Shown: piece by piece, positions 26,701-34,957 of the stretch
How positions within the stretch are numbered: the stretch's first letter is position 1
Layout of the letters: the number at the start of each line of letters is the position of its first letter
Assembly (NCBI GenBank): GCA_041390305.1
Contig: JAWKQE010000018.1
Coordinates: 1 to 64,000, forward strand
Origin: JACKCR01 sp041390305
GTDB lineage: Bacteria > Eisenbacteria > RBG-16-71-46 > CAIMUX01
Direction: 5' to 3'
Length of the DNA stretch: 64,000 nucleotides
Position numbers and translations under genes: made by a program
Notes under the pieces: generated by a model
What the model was told of the DNA's origin: nothing
The model's input: only the letters and a program-made list of their open reading frames with translations
Databases searched by the model: none

Positions 26701-29032
26701 GTGGATCCTCTTCCGAGGATTCGGTGGTCGCCGTCGGGGAGTTCGAGATCCCGCCGACGTTTCCGATATCGTCGATCGCGCGTACCGCGAAGCCGTAGAA
26801 CGTGGACGGCGTGAGTCCGGTGAACGTGAACTGTTCGAGCTGGCCGGGAAGTGCAGGGTCGGGCGGCGCGAGCGGGGCGAGGTGTGCGAGGTCCCAGTCG
26901 ATCTTGGTCAGGATCTCACTACCTTCGAGCGCGCGGACTTCGTAGGCCTCGGCACGCCCGTCGTCGCCGTCGTCTCCGACCGCGGTCCACTGGAGTACTA
27001 CTTCGGTGCTGTCGACCCACACGATGGAGAGGTCGTCGATCGTTGCCGGCGGGAACTGGTCGAGCTGATGGGGCGGGTTGCCGCTCGTCAGGACGGTGAG
27101 CGGATTCGAGATCGGGCCGAGGTTGTCTCCGTCGTCGATGGCCCGGATGGCGATCGCCTGGAGTGTGCCGCTGACGAGGCCGCCGATCTCGAAGGTCTGC
27201 TCGGTACCGGAACCTTCCGGGTTCGGCGGCAGGTCGGTGATCGGCGTGGCTTCGTCCCAGTCCGCTTCGGTCGTGATCGCGGTACCGCGACGAGTTCGGA
27301 TCTCGTAGAGCGACGCGGTTCCATCGGTACCGTCATCACCGGGAGCGGACCAGCGGATCCGCGCGGTCATGTCTCCCACCTCGAGGACGGAGACGTCCTC
27401 GATGGCGGACGGCGATTCCGTGTCGTTCTCGGGTGCGCCATTCGTGACCACGACCAGGTTCGAGACGGTGTACTCCATCTTTCCGTGGACGCGGTTCTTC
27501 ATCGCGATGTAGTAGGTTGCCGGTCCGGGGAGTCCGGTCATGAGGTAGGAGACGCCGTGATCGGCCTCCGACTCGACGAACTCCGGCCACGGCGTGGCGG
27601 AGTCCCAGTTGTCCTGGTCGATCGGGTAAGGCGCGTACCGGATCTCCTGTCCCTCGACGCCGGGCCCATCGGGGCCGGTCCAGTGTAGGCGGATGGCGCT
27701 TCCCTGCGCCGCTTCGGCCGTGAGGTCCGTGACGGGATCCCAGAAGGAGAACCGCGAGGTCTCGTACGACACGCCCGCGACGGACCCGCTGTTCGGATTG
27801 ACTTCCACCATTCCCTTCTCGAAGCGGCGGACGTAGAGCGAGTCATGGGGCGTGACGCCTTCGTACGTCTCGATGAAGTAGTCCTCGATGGCGTCGCCGA
27901 AGTCCCAATCCATCTCCGGGGCGTAGTAGACCCCCATCTGGTCGATGGTTTCGGAGTAGTAGCCGTCGCCGAGCATCGCCGTGCCCATCCCGAATGCGCG
28001 TCGCTTCAGGATGAAAGACTCCGACCAAGTATCCTTGACCATGACGTGGACCATGGACAGGTCCCAGCCATCCCTTTCGTCGATGCCGGTCTCGCCGAGA
28101 TGGTCCTCGGCCCACTTGTAGCCGGTCTCCCAACTCACCTCACCGGAGTAGTCGGCCAACGAGTAGAAGAAGTTCCACCAGTCCTGCCAGGCGGGATTGG
28201 GTGATTGGAGCCAGGACTCGAGTTTGATTCCGTTCAACCAGCTCCAGTCGGGTCGCACGCAGTTGTTGACACCGTTGATGATCACGGTGATGTCGGAACC
28301 GAGGGTCGCATGTAGGTCTGCGCCGAATGGAACGTTCACCTCGCGCATCATCACCGAGAGGGGATCTTCGTTTCCGCCTGAGCAGCAGGAGGAGTAGATC
28401 CCTTCCGGTTGACCGTCGCCGTCCGGGTCGGCGTCGGGGAAGACGTTCATGCAGTCGCCCATGACCTCGAAGAAGAAGCCCTGGTAGGCGGAGCTGTTCG
28501 GTCCCCACTCTTCCCACGGGCCTTCACCGTGGATGATTCGGGGGATGGCCTTCTGCACCAGCCACTCGGCGTAGGTGAGGCCGTCGGAATCGCCGTAGGT
28601 TCCGAGTGGGCAGTGGGGCGTCCAGTTGCTGATCCAGGATTCGTAGAGGCGGGGCCGGCTTCCGTCCGTGTTGTAGAGGTACCAGTCGTTCTGTTCCGCG
28701 TAGAACTGGGCGAGTCGGAGGATGTTCCAGCTCGTGTCGGGGTACCAGAACGTCTCGTCCTCATCGTTGTCGTTGATGAGCTGCGGCATCCAGTGGTAGA
28801 AGAGGTCGAGGTCGGGGTTGCGGTCCCGCATGTCCGCAACGACGAGTGGCCCCTCCGTGAACGCCAGGAGGTCGTATCGGGCGAGAGTGTCGCGCTGAGC
28901 GTCGCTGTACTCGCCGAGCCGGGCGCAGATTTGTGCGGTCCGGGGATAGCTCGCAGCCTTCGCTGCTTCGATCCCGAACCCCATGGCGAGACACAGGCCT
29001 ATGGCCCCCAGAGTATAGACGTTCCACCGCAT
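23786..29032 (-). CDS. Secreted multi-fibronectin-III protein with N-terminal putative hydrolase and FlgD-like C-terminus
   Basis: 1748 residues from the ATG at 29032, which directly begins a signal peptide (MRWNVYTLGAIGLCLAMGFG, ending AKAAS). Residues about 30-410 form a globular domain rich in Trp, Tyr and Asp (DLDLFYHWMPQLINDNDEDE, WNILRLAQFYAEQNDWYLYN), reminiscent of putative glycoside hydrolases; no catalytic pair is certain. Then follow about ten fibronectin-III domains, each starting near I-D/E-D-L and containing a W-T-A-P-G/E-D-G turn. Linkers include 18 consecutive Gly and a DDPGDGG heptapeptide array. The last about 80 residues are a FlgD-like Ig domain (IEILDLLGRRVRML, ending in GFYLLRLVG), as found in secreted proteins of related phyla. 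It is probably surface-attached or released. Confidence 0.85.
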   Translation of the reverse strand: MRWNVYTLGAIGLCLAMGFGIEAAKAASYPRTAQICARLGEYSDAQRDTLARYDLLAFTEGPLVVADMRDRNPDLDLFYHWMPQLINDNDEDETFWYPDTSWNILRLAQFYAEQNDWYLYNTDGSRPRLYESWISNWTPHCPLGTYGDSDGLTYAEWLVQKAIPRIIHGEGPWEEWGPNSSAYQGFFFEVMGDCMNVFPDADPDGDGQPEGIYSSCCSGGNEDPLSVMMREVNVPFGADLHATLGSDITVIINGVNNCVRPDWSWLNGIKLESWLQSPNPAWQDWWNFFYSLADYSGEVSWETGYKWAEDHLGETGIDERDGWDLSMVHVMVKDTWSESFILKRRAFGMGTAMLGDGYYSETIDQMGVYYAPEMDWDFGDAIEDYFIETYEGVTPHDSLYVRRFEKGMVEVNPNSGSVAGVSYETSRFSFWDPVTDLTAEAAQGSAIRLHWTGPDGPGVEGQEIRYAPYPIDQDNWDSATPWPEFVESEADHGVSYLMTGLPGPATYYIAMKNRVHGKMEYTVSNLVVVTNGAPENDTESPSAIEDVSVLEVGDMTARIRWSAPGDDGTDGTASLYEIRTRRGTAITTEADWDEATPITDLPPNPEGSGTEQTFEIGGLVSGTLQAIAIRAIDDGDNLGPISNPLTVLTSGNPPHQLDQFPPATIDDLSIVWVDSTEVVLQWTAVGDDGDDGRAEAYEVRALEGSEILTKIDWDLAHLAPLAPPDPALPGQLEQFTFTGLTPSTFYGFAVRAIDDIGNVGGISNSPTATTESSEEDPPPPPPDDPIPPLEIEDLTISAVDSTRIQLRWTAPEDGENGAVLAYEIAVLAGDSLQIPAGWDQAEIIPGPATPAEPGTIESFWVESLTPETLYGFSVRSVDADTLWSPPSAPAHATTLAGPDVPDPDPDPPTAIDDLEATSVDSLRCKLEWTAPADGSGGTVASYELGFLIDKPIQNDSDWDLATHYAGPFPMTPGGHQWHWISDLDPGHLYGVAAVSYDSEGRRSPLSNLITIETLDLTDPDGGGGGGGGGGGGGGGGGGGEQDTIPPARIEDLDVLEATLTDARLGWTAVGDDGMIGRAASYVLYLQSAQLDSVAWTGTREPGDSESRTFSDLAEATTYVATLVVLDEAGNRSEPSNALEFTTESPPPPDDTDPPSRVTLDLLVALGTDAIQVDWTSVGDDGVEGTASAYRVSWRAGAAIENEDQWAAAAYFDLTTDLPAAGQSMSATIEGLDPGSLYGVSVRARDDAGLWSQLSQPAAVETEDEEIDLPPKRITDLEVGARTPTTLTVSWTAPADSAPVAAVTAYEVGWLAGQTIVTEKDWEAATHVPGPNPAAPGIAETFVITGLAAETSYGVAVRAVDSTDNLGPISNPIVGTTEALGGDDPGDGGDPGDGGDDPGDGGDDPGDGGDDPGDGGDDPGDGGDDPGDGGDGGDDPGDGGDDPGDGGAPVPPAPIDDLRVGATGPDWIDLHWTAPGEDGTTGSCVRYEMRTLEGRPIATGTDWTQASVLEVTLPTPSEAGVDETFRVESVDRLVGRGFAIRALDAEGVWSPFRAGAYLAPMDLAPPSPPEDPVTSWNGAQLTLEWRASTDPRVAGYHVYRQGPDLGWQRLTEEPLTETSYVIEGVSPDLLHRVAVTAVLIEGTESSLASTGSLFESEWKVEGPFPHPIHESARFVVTMPAAVDGALRIEILDLLGRRVRMLQDAPVVGGTQEWSWDRHDEQGRRVAPGFYLLRLVGPGIDELQKLYVAP
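24696..24891. repeat. 21-bp tandem repeat coding for (GDDPGDG)n linker
   Basis: About nine copies of a G/C-rich 21-bp unit (consensus CCGCCGTCGCCGGGGTCGTCG) with small changes and one shorter copy. It encodes an acidic Gly-rich linker between two fibronectin-III domains and is likely to vary in length among strains. Confidence 0.9.
25915..25972. repeat. Poly-glycine coding run (18 Gly)
   Basis: An almost pure CCN/GGN triplet run encodes 18 consecutive Gly between two fibronectin-III domains. Synonymous third positions vary, so it is not a simple microsatellite. Confidence 0.85.
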
Positions 29033-29192
29033 GCCCAAAGCATCGCAAGCAGGGTGCCAACGCGCAGGCGGATCTCGTCGATTGCCGGCCGAGGACATCC
29101 GCGCGAAGTGGCTGAGCCTGGCCACTCCTCACCGTGTGCATCGCACGGTTGGGAATGCACGGTGCAACGGGTTCGCGGGAACCCGGACGGAC

Positions 29193-30101
29193 TCAGGGCC
29201 TCCGGAGCACCAGAATCATCGCGATGGTGCGGAGATCCTCGTCGGCAAGCCCCTGGAAGCGGGTATCCAGGGACGACGGGTCAGGTGCCCCGTCCAGGGT
29301 CCGGGGATCGTAGGAGAGGACCTCGAGGCCCGCGTTCCGGATCGCCGCGAGGTGCTCGGTCGCCCGCAGACGGTTCGTCCAACCAGCGCTCCGGCCGGCC
29401 ATTCGCTCCCACAATCCGTCCGGATAGCGGAGGAAGTCGATGGGATCGGGATGATGGTGGTCACGGAGATCGATGATGTGACTGCACAGACCGTCCGGCC
29501 TCAGTGTACGCGCCATCTCGCGATAGGTGTGGGCCACGTCTCGTACGTGTTCGAGAACGGAAATCGAGTAGATGAAGTCGACCGTACCGCTCTCGACGGG
29601 TAGATCCCGTCCGTCCGTGATCCGGTAGTCGATTCGTGCTCCCAGCTCCGGAAACGAAGGGGCACCGGGGAAGAGTTCGGTCCTCCGCGCGAGCCTTCCG
29701 TCGGGTCCGAGGGGGTCAGGCAGATCGCCCGCCGCGATTCTGGGCTCGATACGCGCCAGGATTCCTTCGTACACGCCCGGCGAAGACGTTGCCGAGGCGT
29801 ACCGATTCACGTCGACCGCGATGACGCGGTCGGCCCCGAGCAGGCTCCAGAGCGTCGCCTGAGCCAGACTGTTTCCCGGGCCGAGTTCCAAACCGACTCT
29901 ACCCGCCGGCGACGGCCAGTGTGGCGCGAGGCGAGCGACGTGCCCCGCGAAGAGGGCGTGCACCTCGTCCGGGTCGAACATCTTCCCGGTGTTGTGACCG
30001 TGGCGGGCCGCATTGAACGCCGTCATGCCTGGCAGACGCAGGAGTCCGTCCTTGGCGAGGCGTTTCGCGACATAGGTCCAGCGGGATGGGGGAACCGACA
30101 T
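29193..30101 (-). CDS. SAM-dependent class I methyltransferase
   Basis: 302 residues, cytoplasmic. The Rossmann methyltransferase core is clear: motif I VGLELGPGNSLAQATLWSLL, the acidic strand end VIAVDVNRYAS, motif for strand 4 SGTVDFIYSISVLEHVRDV and REMARTLRPDGLCSHIIDLRDHHHPD. The last motif with DLRDHHHP is typical of a group of methyltransferases found in polysaccharide and surface-glycan loci, but no such genes are nearby. The substrate is unknown. The gene ends 160 bp from the start of the fibronectin-III gene and begins 147 bp after the MFS gene on the same strand. Confidence 0.85.
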   Translation of the reverse strand: MSVPPSRWTYVAKRLAKDGLLRLPGMTAFNAARHGHNTGKMFDPDEVHALFAGHVARLAPHWPSPAGRVGLELGPGNSLAQATLWSLLGADRVIAVDVNRYASATSSPGVYEGILARIEPRIAAGDLPDPLGPDGRLARRTELFPGAPSFPELGARIDYRITDGRDLPVESGTVDFIYSISVLEHVRDVAHTYREMARTLRPDGLCSHIIDLRDHHHPDPIDFLRYPDGLWERMAGRSAGWTNRLRATEHLAAIRNAGLEVLSYDPRTLDGAPDPSSLDTRFQGLADEDLRTIAMILVLRRP

Positions 30102-30248
30102 CTCAGGAGTATAGCCAGGCCCGGATCACCGGGAAAGAGTGCCATCGGTCGGGATGCCTCCGGAGCAGAGCGGGCACCCGAGAGCCCGCCACGACGAGGT
30201 CGTCGACCGTGGAGTTTCGAAAGGGCGTGTAGAGATTCCCCAACAGAC

Positions 30249-31541
30249 TCAGGTTCGTTTCCTCACGGTCGACCCGATCACGAACACCGCGGACAGTACG
30301 AGCAGGAACAGGGCGAGCGAACCGTACATTCCACCGTATCCGCGCGTGTTTGCGAGTGGCTGCGTCACCATGGGGGAGAGGAACTGCCCGAGGAAGAGGC
30401 AGAGTCCGAGGACTCCGAGCACCCGACCGCGAATCTCCGCCGGCGCGAGCTGGCTCGTCCAGAGTTGGACGTTCGGAACGAGGAGTCCGGAGCCGGCACC
30501 GGCGATGATCAGCCCCGGAAACGCTCCCACGTAGCTCGGCGCGGACCCGAGTAGCAGGTAGCCCGCACCCTGGAGGAGGAACTGGACTCCGAAGATCGCG
30601 GGGAACGAGAGTCGAGTGCGCAGCTTCGGGTAGAGAAGCGAGACGCAAGCCGCGGTCGCGGTCATGGTCGCGAGGGCGATCCCGATTCTCGACGCAGAAA
30701 CGGAGTCGATGGTTTGGAGATGGAACGGCAGCTGCACCGGGAGCGCGAAGAACACGACCATTCCCAGGAAGCCGAGCACATAGACCAGCCCGAGGACGGA
30801 ACGGCGCGCGGCCGGCTCCTTCGTCGACTCTGGCGCGGACGCGGCCGGATCCGAGGTCGTCGGTGGCCGGTCGTCTCCGGATCCTCCCGATGGCTTCGTC
30901 GACACCGATCGCGAGCCGAAGCGGTTGGGTTCGGGCAGGAAGAGAGCGACGAGAGGAAGGTAGACGAGGGCCAGGAGGTAGACCCCGAACGGCGCCCGCC
31001 AGCTCACGTCCGTGAGGAAGCCGCCCAGGGTGACGAAGCCGACGCCTCCGATGCCCATGAACGCTGACTGCCAAGCCAGCACTTTGGACCGCTCGTCGCC
31101 TTCGAAGTAGTCCGCGATCAGCGTCGTTGCCGTCGTGAGGATGCCTCCCACTGCGAGTCCGAGTCCTGCCCGCCCGATCAGGAGCTGGGGGAGGTCGCCG
31201 GCGAGGAGGCCCGATCCTCCGGCCAGCGCATAGAGCACGATGACCACGAAGAGGAGGGGCCGCCGGCCGAACCGATCGATGATGCCGCCCGCGATCGGCG
31301 CGCCGATGGCCGTGAAGAGAGCGGGAAGGGTGAGGACGAGTCGGACGAGGAGGTCGCTCTTCGGGTTGTCCGCGAAGACCTCACTGATCGACGGGAGCGT
31401 CGGCGAGATCGTGGCGCCGGCCATGACCGTCATCGAACTGAGGAGAAGGAGAGTGAGGACCGAACCACGGCCGATGGAAGGCTGGGACAAGGGACCGGCT
31501 CCTTTCGGACTCTGCAGTGCGCTTGGGGCAGATTCGCGCAT
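30249..31541 (-). CDS. MFS transporter (drug/sugar exporter type)
   Basis: 430 residues with 12 predicted membrane helices. The N-terminal half has the MFS signature between TM2 and TM3 (GGIIDRFGRRPLLFVV) and an exporter-type helix 4-5 region (GRAGLGLAVGGILTTATTLI). A central cytoplasmic loop rich in Ser and Pro separates the halves. The second half repeats the pattern (ATAACVSLLYPKLRTRLSF, LIIAGAGSGLLVPNVQLW). It resembles 12-TM multidrug or sugar efflux proteins; the substrate is unknown. It begins 75 bp after the oxidoreductase gene; the intergenic DNA contains a 51-bp tandem duplication of the end of that gene. The precise start could be one of a few internal codons. Confidence 0.9.
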   Translation of the reverse strand: MRESAPSALQSPKGAGPLSQPSIGRGSVLTLLLLSSMTVMAGATISPTLPSISEVFADNPKSDLLVRLVLTLPALFTAIGAPIAGGIIDRFGRRPLLFVVIVLYALAGGSGLLAGDLPQLLIGRAGLGLAVGGILTTATTLIADYFEGDERSKVLAWQSAFMGIGGVGFVTLGGFLTDVSWRAPFGVYLLALVYLPLVALFLPEPNRFGSRSVSTKPSGGSGDDRPPTTSDPAASAPESTKEPAARRSVLGLVYVLGFLGMVVFFALPVQLPFHLQTIDSVSASRIGIALATMTATAACVSLLYPKLRTRLSFPAIFGVQFLLQGAGYLLLGSAPSYVGAFPGLIIAGAGSGLLVPNVQLWTSQLAPAEIRGRVLGVLGLCLFLGQFLSPMVTQPLANTRGYGGMYGSLALFLLVLSAVFVIGSTVRKRT

Positions 31542-31553
31542 GGTACCGCAGGA

Positions 31554-31655
31554 TCCGCGGTGCCGTCAGGCGTGGGTGACGGCGCCTCGTTCGGTGGAAG
31601 CTGGTCCGCGGTGCCGTCAGGCGTGGGCCACGGCACCTCGTTCGGCGGAGTCTGC
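31554..31655. repeat. Tandem 51-bp direct duplication at the 3' end of the oxidoreductase gene
   Basis: Two copies, 31554-31604 and 31605-31655, share about 43 of 51 bases (both begin TCCGCGGTGCCGTCAGGCGT). The right copy spans the stop codon of the oxidoreductase gene; the left is outside it. This is a partial duplication of the gene end in the gap before the MFS gene. Confidence 0.85.
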
Positions 31656-32957
31656 TCCTTCTCCCCCGAAGCGGATGCCGATGCCGCGGAGGAACGGATA
31701 GGGTGGGTCGCCTCCGATCAGGACGAACACGTCGTCGTTCGGGAGGTCGAGCTCTCCCTCGGGAACGGCGAGACGAACACGATCCGATCCGATCGCGAGT
31801 ACTTGTGAGCTGTAGAGAGGCTTGATTCTCCCCGCGGCGAGGAGCGGGTCGAGCCGGTCCTGATTCCGTTTCTTGATCCGTGCGAACTGGTCCTTTCGGT
31901 AGGAGATCGTCACCTGTGTGCCGCTCTGCTTGGCGAGGGCCATCGCCGCCTCGACAGCGGAATCTCCACCCCCTACGACCAGAACCCTCCGGCCACCGTA
32001 GGACTTTGCGTCGAGGAGCTGATAGAGCACCTTCGCCTGTGCCTCGCCGGGAACCTCGAGCTTTCGGGGCGAACCGCGGCGTCCCAGAGCGAGAATCACG
32101 CTCATGGCGTCCACGGATTCGCCCTTCTCGGAGGCGATGCGGAAGCCCACGGGCATTCTCTCGACGCCGACGACCCGGGATCCGATGCGAACGTCGAGGC
32201 CGAACCGTTCCGGGACTTCGCTCCAGATGTCGATCAACTGCTCCTTCGTGTACTCGCTCGAATGCAACATGCCGTAGAGAGGGAGTTCGACCGGTTGGGT
32301 GAGGACGAGCTTCCGGCGCGGGTACTGGAGAATCGTCCCTCCCACGCCCTGCTGGTCGAGGACGACGCACCTGAGTCCGGCTCTCTTCGCGGCGAGAGCG
32401 GCGGAGAGTCCGGCCGGTCCTGCGCCGACGATCACGACGTCGAGAGTGTCCGGATCGGTCGATCGCGGGCGATGCGCCGCGATGTGCTCCGCGACCTGCG
32501 TGCCCTGCGTGATCGCGTTTCGGATGAGGGAGAATCCGCTCAGTTCGCCGGCGACGAACACGCCGGGCACCGTCGTCTCCTGTCCGCGACCGAGGATTGG
32601 GAGGTCCGTCCGCGCGCTGATGTCGCCGAGTCCGATCTGAATCGCGCCGACGGGACAGACTTCGGCGCAGCGGCCGTGTCCCACGCAGCGGAGGCCGTTG
32701 ATGAGAACGGCGACGCCCGACACGATGCCGAGCACGTCCCCTTCGGGACAGGCATCCACGCAGCTGCCGCAGCCGATGCAGGAGAGTTCGTCGATGTGCG
32801 GATGTTGGGAGACGGCCTTGTCGATACCGGCCTGCCGTGCGCTGGCCTGCCTAGCTTCATCGGCCCGGGCCCGTCGGGTGAACTGCTTCAGGTAGTATCC
32901 GAACACGACTGCGCTGACGACGACGATTCCGCCCCAGATCATCACCGATTCCGACAT
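31617..32957 (-). CDS. Membrane-anchored ferredoxin-FAD/NAD(P) oxidoreductase (two 4Fe-4S clusters)
   Basis: 446 residues from the ATG at 32957; an ATG 60 bases upstream (33017) is also in frame. A membrane helix (about 5-22, MIWGGIVVVSAVVFGYYL) anchors it. Next is a bacterial ferredoxin-type domain with CIGCGSCVDACPEGD and CVGHGRCAEVCPVGA (eight Cys, two [4Fe-4S]). Then comes a thioredoxin-reductase-like flavoprotein: FAD site DVVIVGAGPAGLSAALAAKR, NAD(P) site RRVLVVGGGDSAVEAAMALA and a C-terminal VFVLIGGDPPYPFLR. The Cys-x-x-Cys redox site of thioredoxin reductase is absent. It likely moves electrons between NAD(P)H and the nearby cytochromes or quinone pool. It lies 128 bp after the barrel gene on the same strand. 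Confidence 0.9.
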   Translation of the reverse strand: MSESVMIWGGIVVVSAVVFGYYLKQFTRRARADEARQASARQAGIDKAVSQHPHIDELSCIGCGSCVDACPEGDVLGIVSGVAVLINGLRCVGHGRCAEVCPVGAIQIGLGDISARTDLPILGRGQETTVPGVFVAGELSGFSLIRNAITQGTQVAEHIAAHRPRSTDPDTLDVVIVGAGPAGLSAALAAKRAGLRCVVLDQQGVGGTILQYPRRKLVLTQPVELPLYGMLHSSEYTKEQLIDIWSEVPERFGLDVRIGSRVVGVERMPVGFRIASEKGESVDAMSVILALGRRGSPRKLEVPGEAQAKVLYQLLDAKSYGGRRVLVVGGGDSAVEAAMALAKQSGTQVTISYRKDQFARIKKRNQDRLDPLLAAGRIKPLYSSQVLAIGSDRVRLAVPEGELDLPNDDVFVLIGGDPPYPFLRGIGIRFGGEGADSAERGAVAHA

Positions 32958-33085
32958 CCCCGCCACTTCCCTCGTCCTCTCTTCAGGGCCCCTCGTCGGC
33001 CCGTCGTCCTGCGTCACTCACGCTCGCCCTTGGTGCCCGCCACGCGCTGATCGCGATCGTTCCGCTCCCCTCGTCCCTACGTTCT

Positions 33086-34957
33086 CTAGAAACTCCGTAC
33101 GATCTGTCCGTAGAAGCGCGAACCGATCGCATTGTCACCCGATGACGTCTCCGCTTCCAGGAGGACGCGGAATCGCGACGGAAGACTGACCGACGAGCTG
33201 AGCCGGGCCCATCGGTCCGACCGCGCGTCGGTCGAGCCGGTCGCTTCGTAGATGTGCATTCCCCCGCGGAGCTCGAGTGAGTAGCCGTGGGGCGAGATGT
33301 GTTCGAGTTCGACGGACGGAGTCGAACCTCTGGAGTACCCGGCGTCGAAGACACGCATCTGCACGGTGAGATCGACCGGCCAGGACACGAGGCGCTGACG
33401 CTGGACGTAGCCGTTCACCGACCAACGGTCGTCGAGGGATTCTCCTTCCCGCCAGCTTCCGCCGAGTTGCGTCCGCCAGAACTCCGCCGGTTCGAGACTC
33501 AAGGTGGTCCTCCACCCGTTTCGGGCAGACCGGTCGAAGCGGTCCTCCGTCGTCGTCGTGGCCTCGTATTCCGACAGGAGAGAACTCTCGTCGTAGCTGA
33601 CCGACCACCAGAACTCGTCGACCGGCCGATACCGAGCGGACACCGAGAGTCGCGACTCGAGGTAGCTACGGAAGACCTCGAAGTCGGTCGGGTCGAACTC
33701 GGGATCGGACTCCTCCGGCAGTCGCTCCGCATCGTCGCGCTTCGTCAGCTGGAACTGCGTCCGCGCATAGAACCTGAGGGAGCGGACCGGTTCCGACCTC
33801 GCCTCGAGGTACGCCCAGTCCCGGTTCCGGTCCTGCTGCCGGATTTCCCGAAGGAGCGAGACGAGCAGGGACGATCGGACCGTTTCCATCGGCAGGCGGG
33901 CGGCGCCCCCCGCGATGTAGACACCGCCCTTTGCGCTGCGGTCCACCCAATCCGGTTGCCGGCCGACATACATCTCGAGCTCGAGGTGGGAGGTCGGCAG
34001 GTAGTTCACCGCGCCGCCGTCGAGGTAGGCGAACGACCCCGCCTCCGCGATGAGAAGCCGGCCCCCGCGGATCCCGACCCTGGATGCGTCGTCGTGGTAG
34101 TCGAACCAGAGCTGGCGGACTTCGGGGAGGGAGCTGCCGTCGGCCGAACTCGAACTGGTCCTGCGTCCGGTCCGGAGACTCGCTCGGGCGCGGAGGTTCT
34201 TTCCGAGGAGATCGCGTCCACGAATCTCGAACCGGCCGCGCGGATCACGAGTCGTCTTCTCTCCATCCTCGCTCACGGTCTGGAGCCAGTCGACGGAGAG
34301 GGAGCCGTGCACGCGTCCCCAGCCGTCGCGCGTACGCACGGAGCGTCCGCCCGTCGTGGGAGTCGGCATCACGCCGCTCCGGGGCGTGGGAAACGACAGC
34401 TTCGTAGGTGCCGTCTTGGGGCGCGCTTCGGCACTCCTTCCCGATAGTGTCGCGGCGACGGCGTCGCCCACCGCGATCGAAGCGGTCGTGCCGGGGCGGG
34501 ACACGAGCTGACAGGAGGCGGAGCGTCCCGCCACGTAGGTCGTGACGAGGGACTCTCCGCGGCTCGCTCCCGAAGTGACGGAGAGTGTGTCCCCGATAGC
34601 GAGTCCGTCGTTCGTGCCGAGGTCGACGTACACGAAGTCCACCGAGAGCTGCCTCACGCGTCCCTCGAGACGGAGTACGTCCGCAGCCGATGATGCGGTT
34701 CCGGCGGCGACGAGTGCAGTGTCCGTCCCGGCGGTGACGAGTGCGCCATCCGGTGCGCCGGCGATGAACGCGGTACTCGTTCCGGCCAGGATCGTGGCGC
34801 TGGTCGACGCCGACGCCGGGGTCCAGGCCGCGGCTGCGCCGTGCACGCAGAGGGTCACCGCCGCCGCGCAGGCAGGCACGACGCCACGGCGCACCGTACA
34901 CGCGGCTACGACACGCGCGAGTGCCACGCGCACTCTGGAGCGGAGCTGCCGGATCAA
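33086..34957 (-). CDS. Outer-membrane beta-barrel protein, candidate partner of the multihaem cytochromes
   Basis: 623 residues from a TTG at 34957 with GGGAAGG 5 bases upstream; the codon overlaps the cytochrome stop (TTGA), which indicates coupled translation. A signal peptide (about 1-45, ending GAAAAW) is followed by a small domain of about 70 residues (VDFVYVDLGTNDGLAIGDTL), like the C-terminal domain of FlgT-type proteins. From about residue 230 to the end, alternating aromatic/polar strands with Arg and Tyr girdles (LRARASLRTGR, SLRFYARTQFQLTKRD, EFWWSVSYDESSLLSEYEA) suggest a 20- to 26-strand barrel ending in FYGQIVRSF. The C-terminal Phe is typical of BAM substrates. It could encircle part of a cytochrome, as MtrB does, but it has no sequence identity that I can see to that family. 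Confidence 0.8.
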   Translation of the reverse strand: MIRQLRSRVRVALARVVAACTVRRGVVPACAAAVTLCVHGAAAAWTPASASTSATILAGTSTAFIAGAPDGALVTAGTDTALVAAGTASSAADVLRLEGRVRQLSVDFVYVDLGTNDGLAIGDTLSVTSGASRGESLVTTYVAGRSASCQLVSRPGTTASIAVGDAVAATLSGRSAEARPKTAPTKLSFPTPRSGVMPTPTTGGRSVRTRDGWGRVHGSLSVDWLQTVSEDGEKTTRDPRGRFEIRGRDLLGKNLRARASLRTGRRTSSSSADGSSLPEVRQLWFDYHDDASRVGIRGGRLLIAEAGSFAYLDGGAVNYLPTSHLELEMYVGRQPDWVDRSAKGGVYIAGGAARLPMETVRSSLLVSLLREIRQQDRNRDWAYLEARSEPVRSLRFYARTQFQLTKRDDAERLPEESDPEFDPTDFEVFRSYLESRLSVSARYRPVDEFWWSVSYDESSLLSEYEATTTTEDRFDRSARNGWRTTLSLEPAEFWRTQLGGSWREGESLDDRWSVNGYVQRQRLVSWPVDLTVQMRVFDAGYSRGSTPSVELEHISPHGYSLELRGGMHIYEATGSTDARSDRWARLSSSVSLPSRFRVLLEAETSSGDNAIGSRFYGQIVRSF

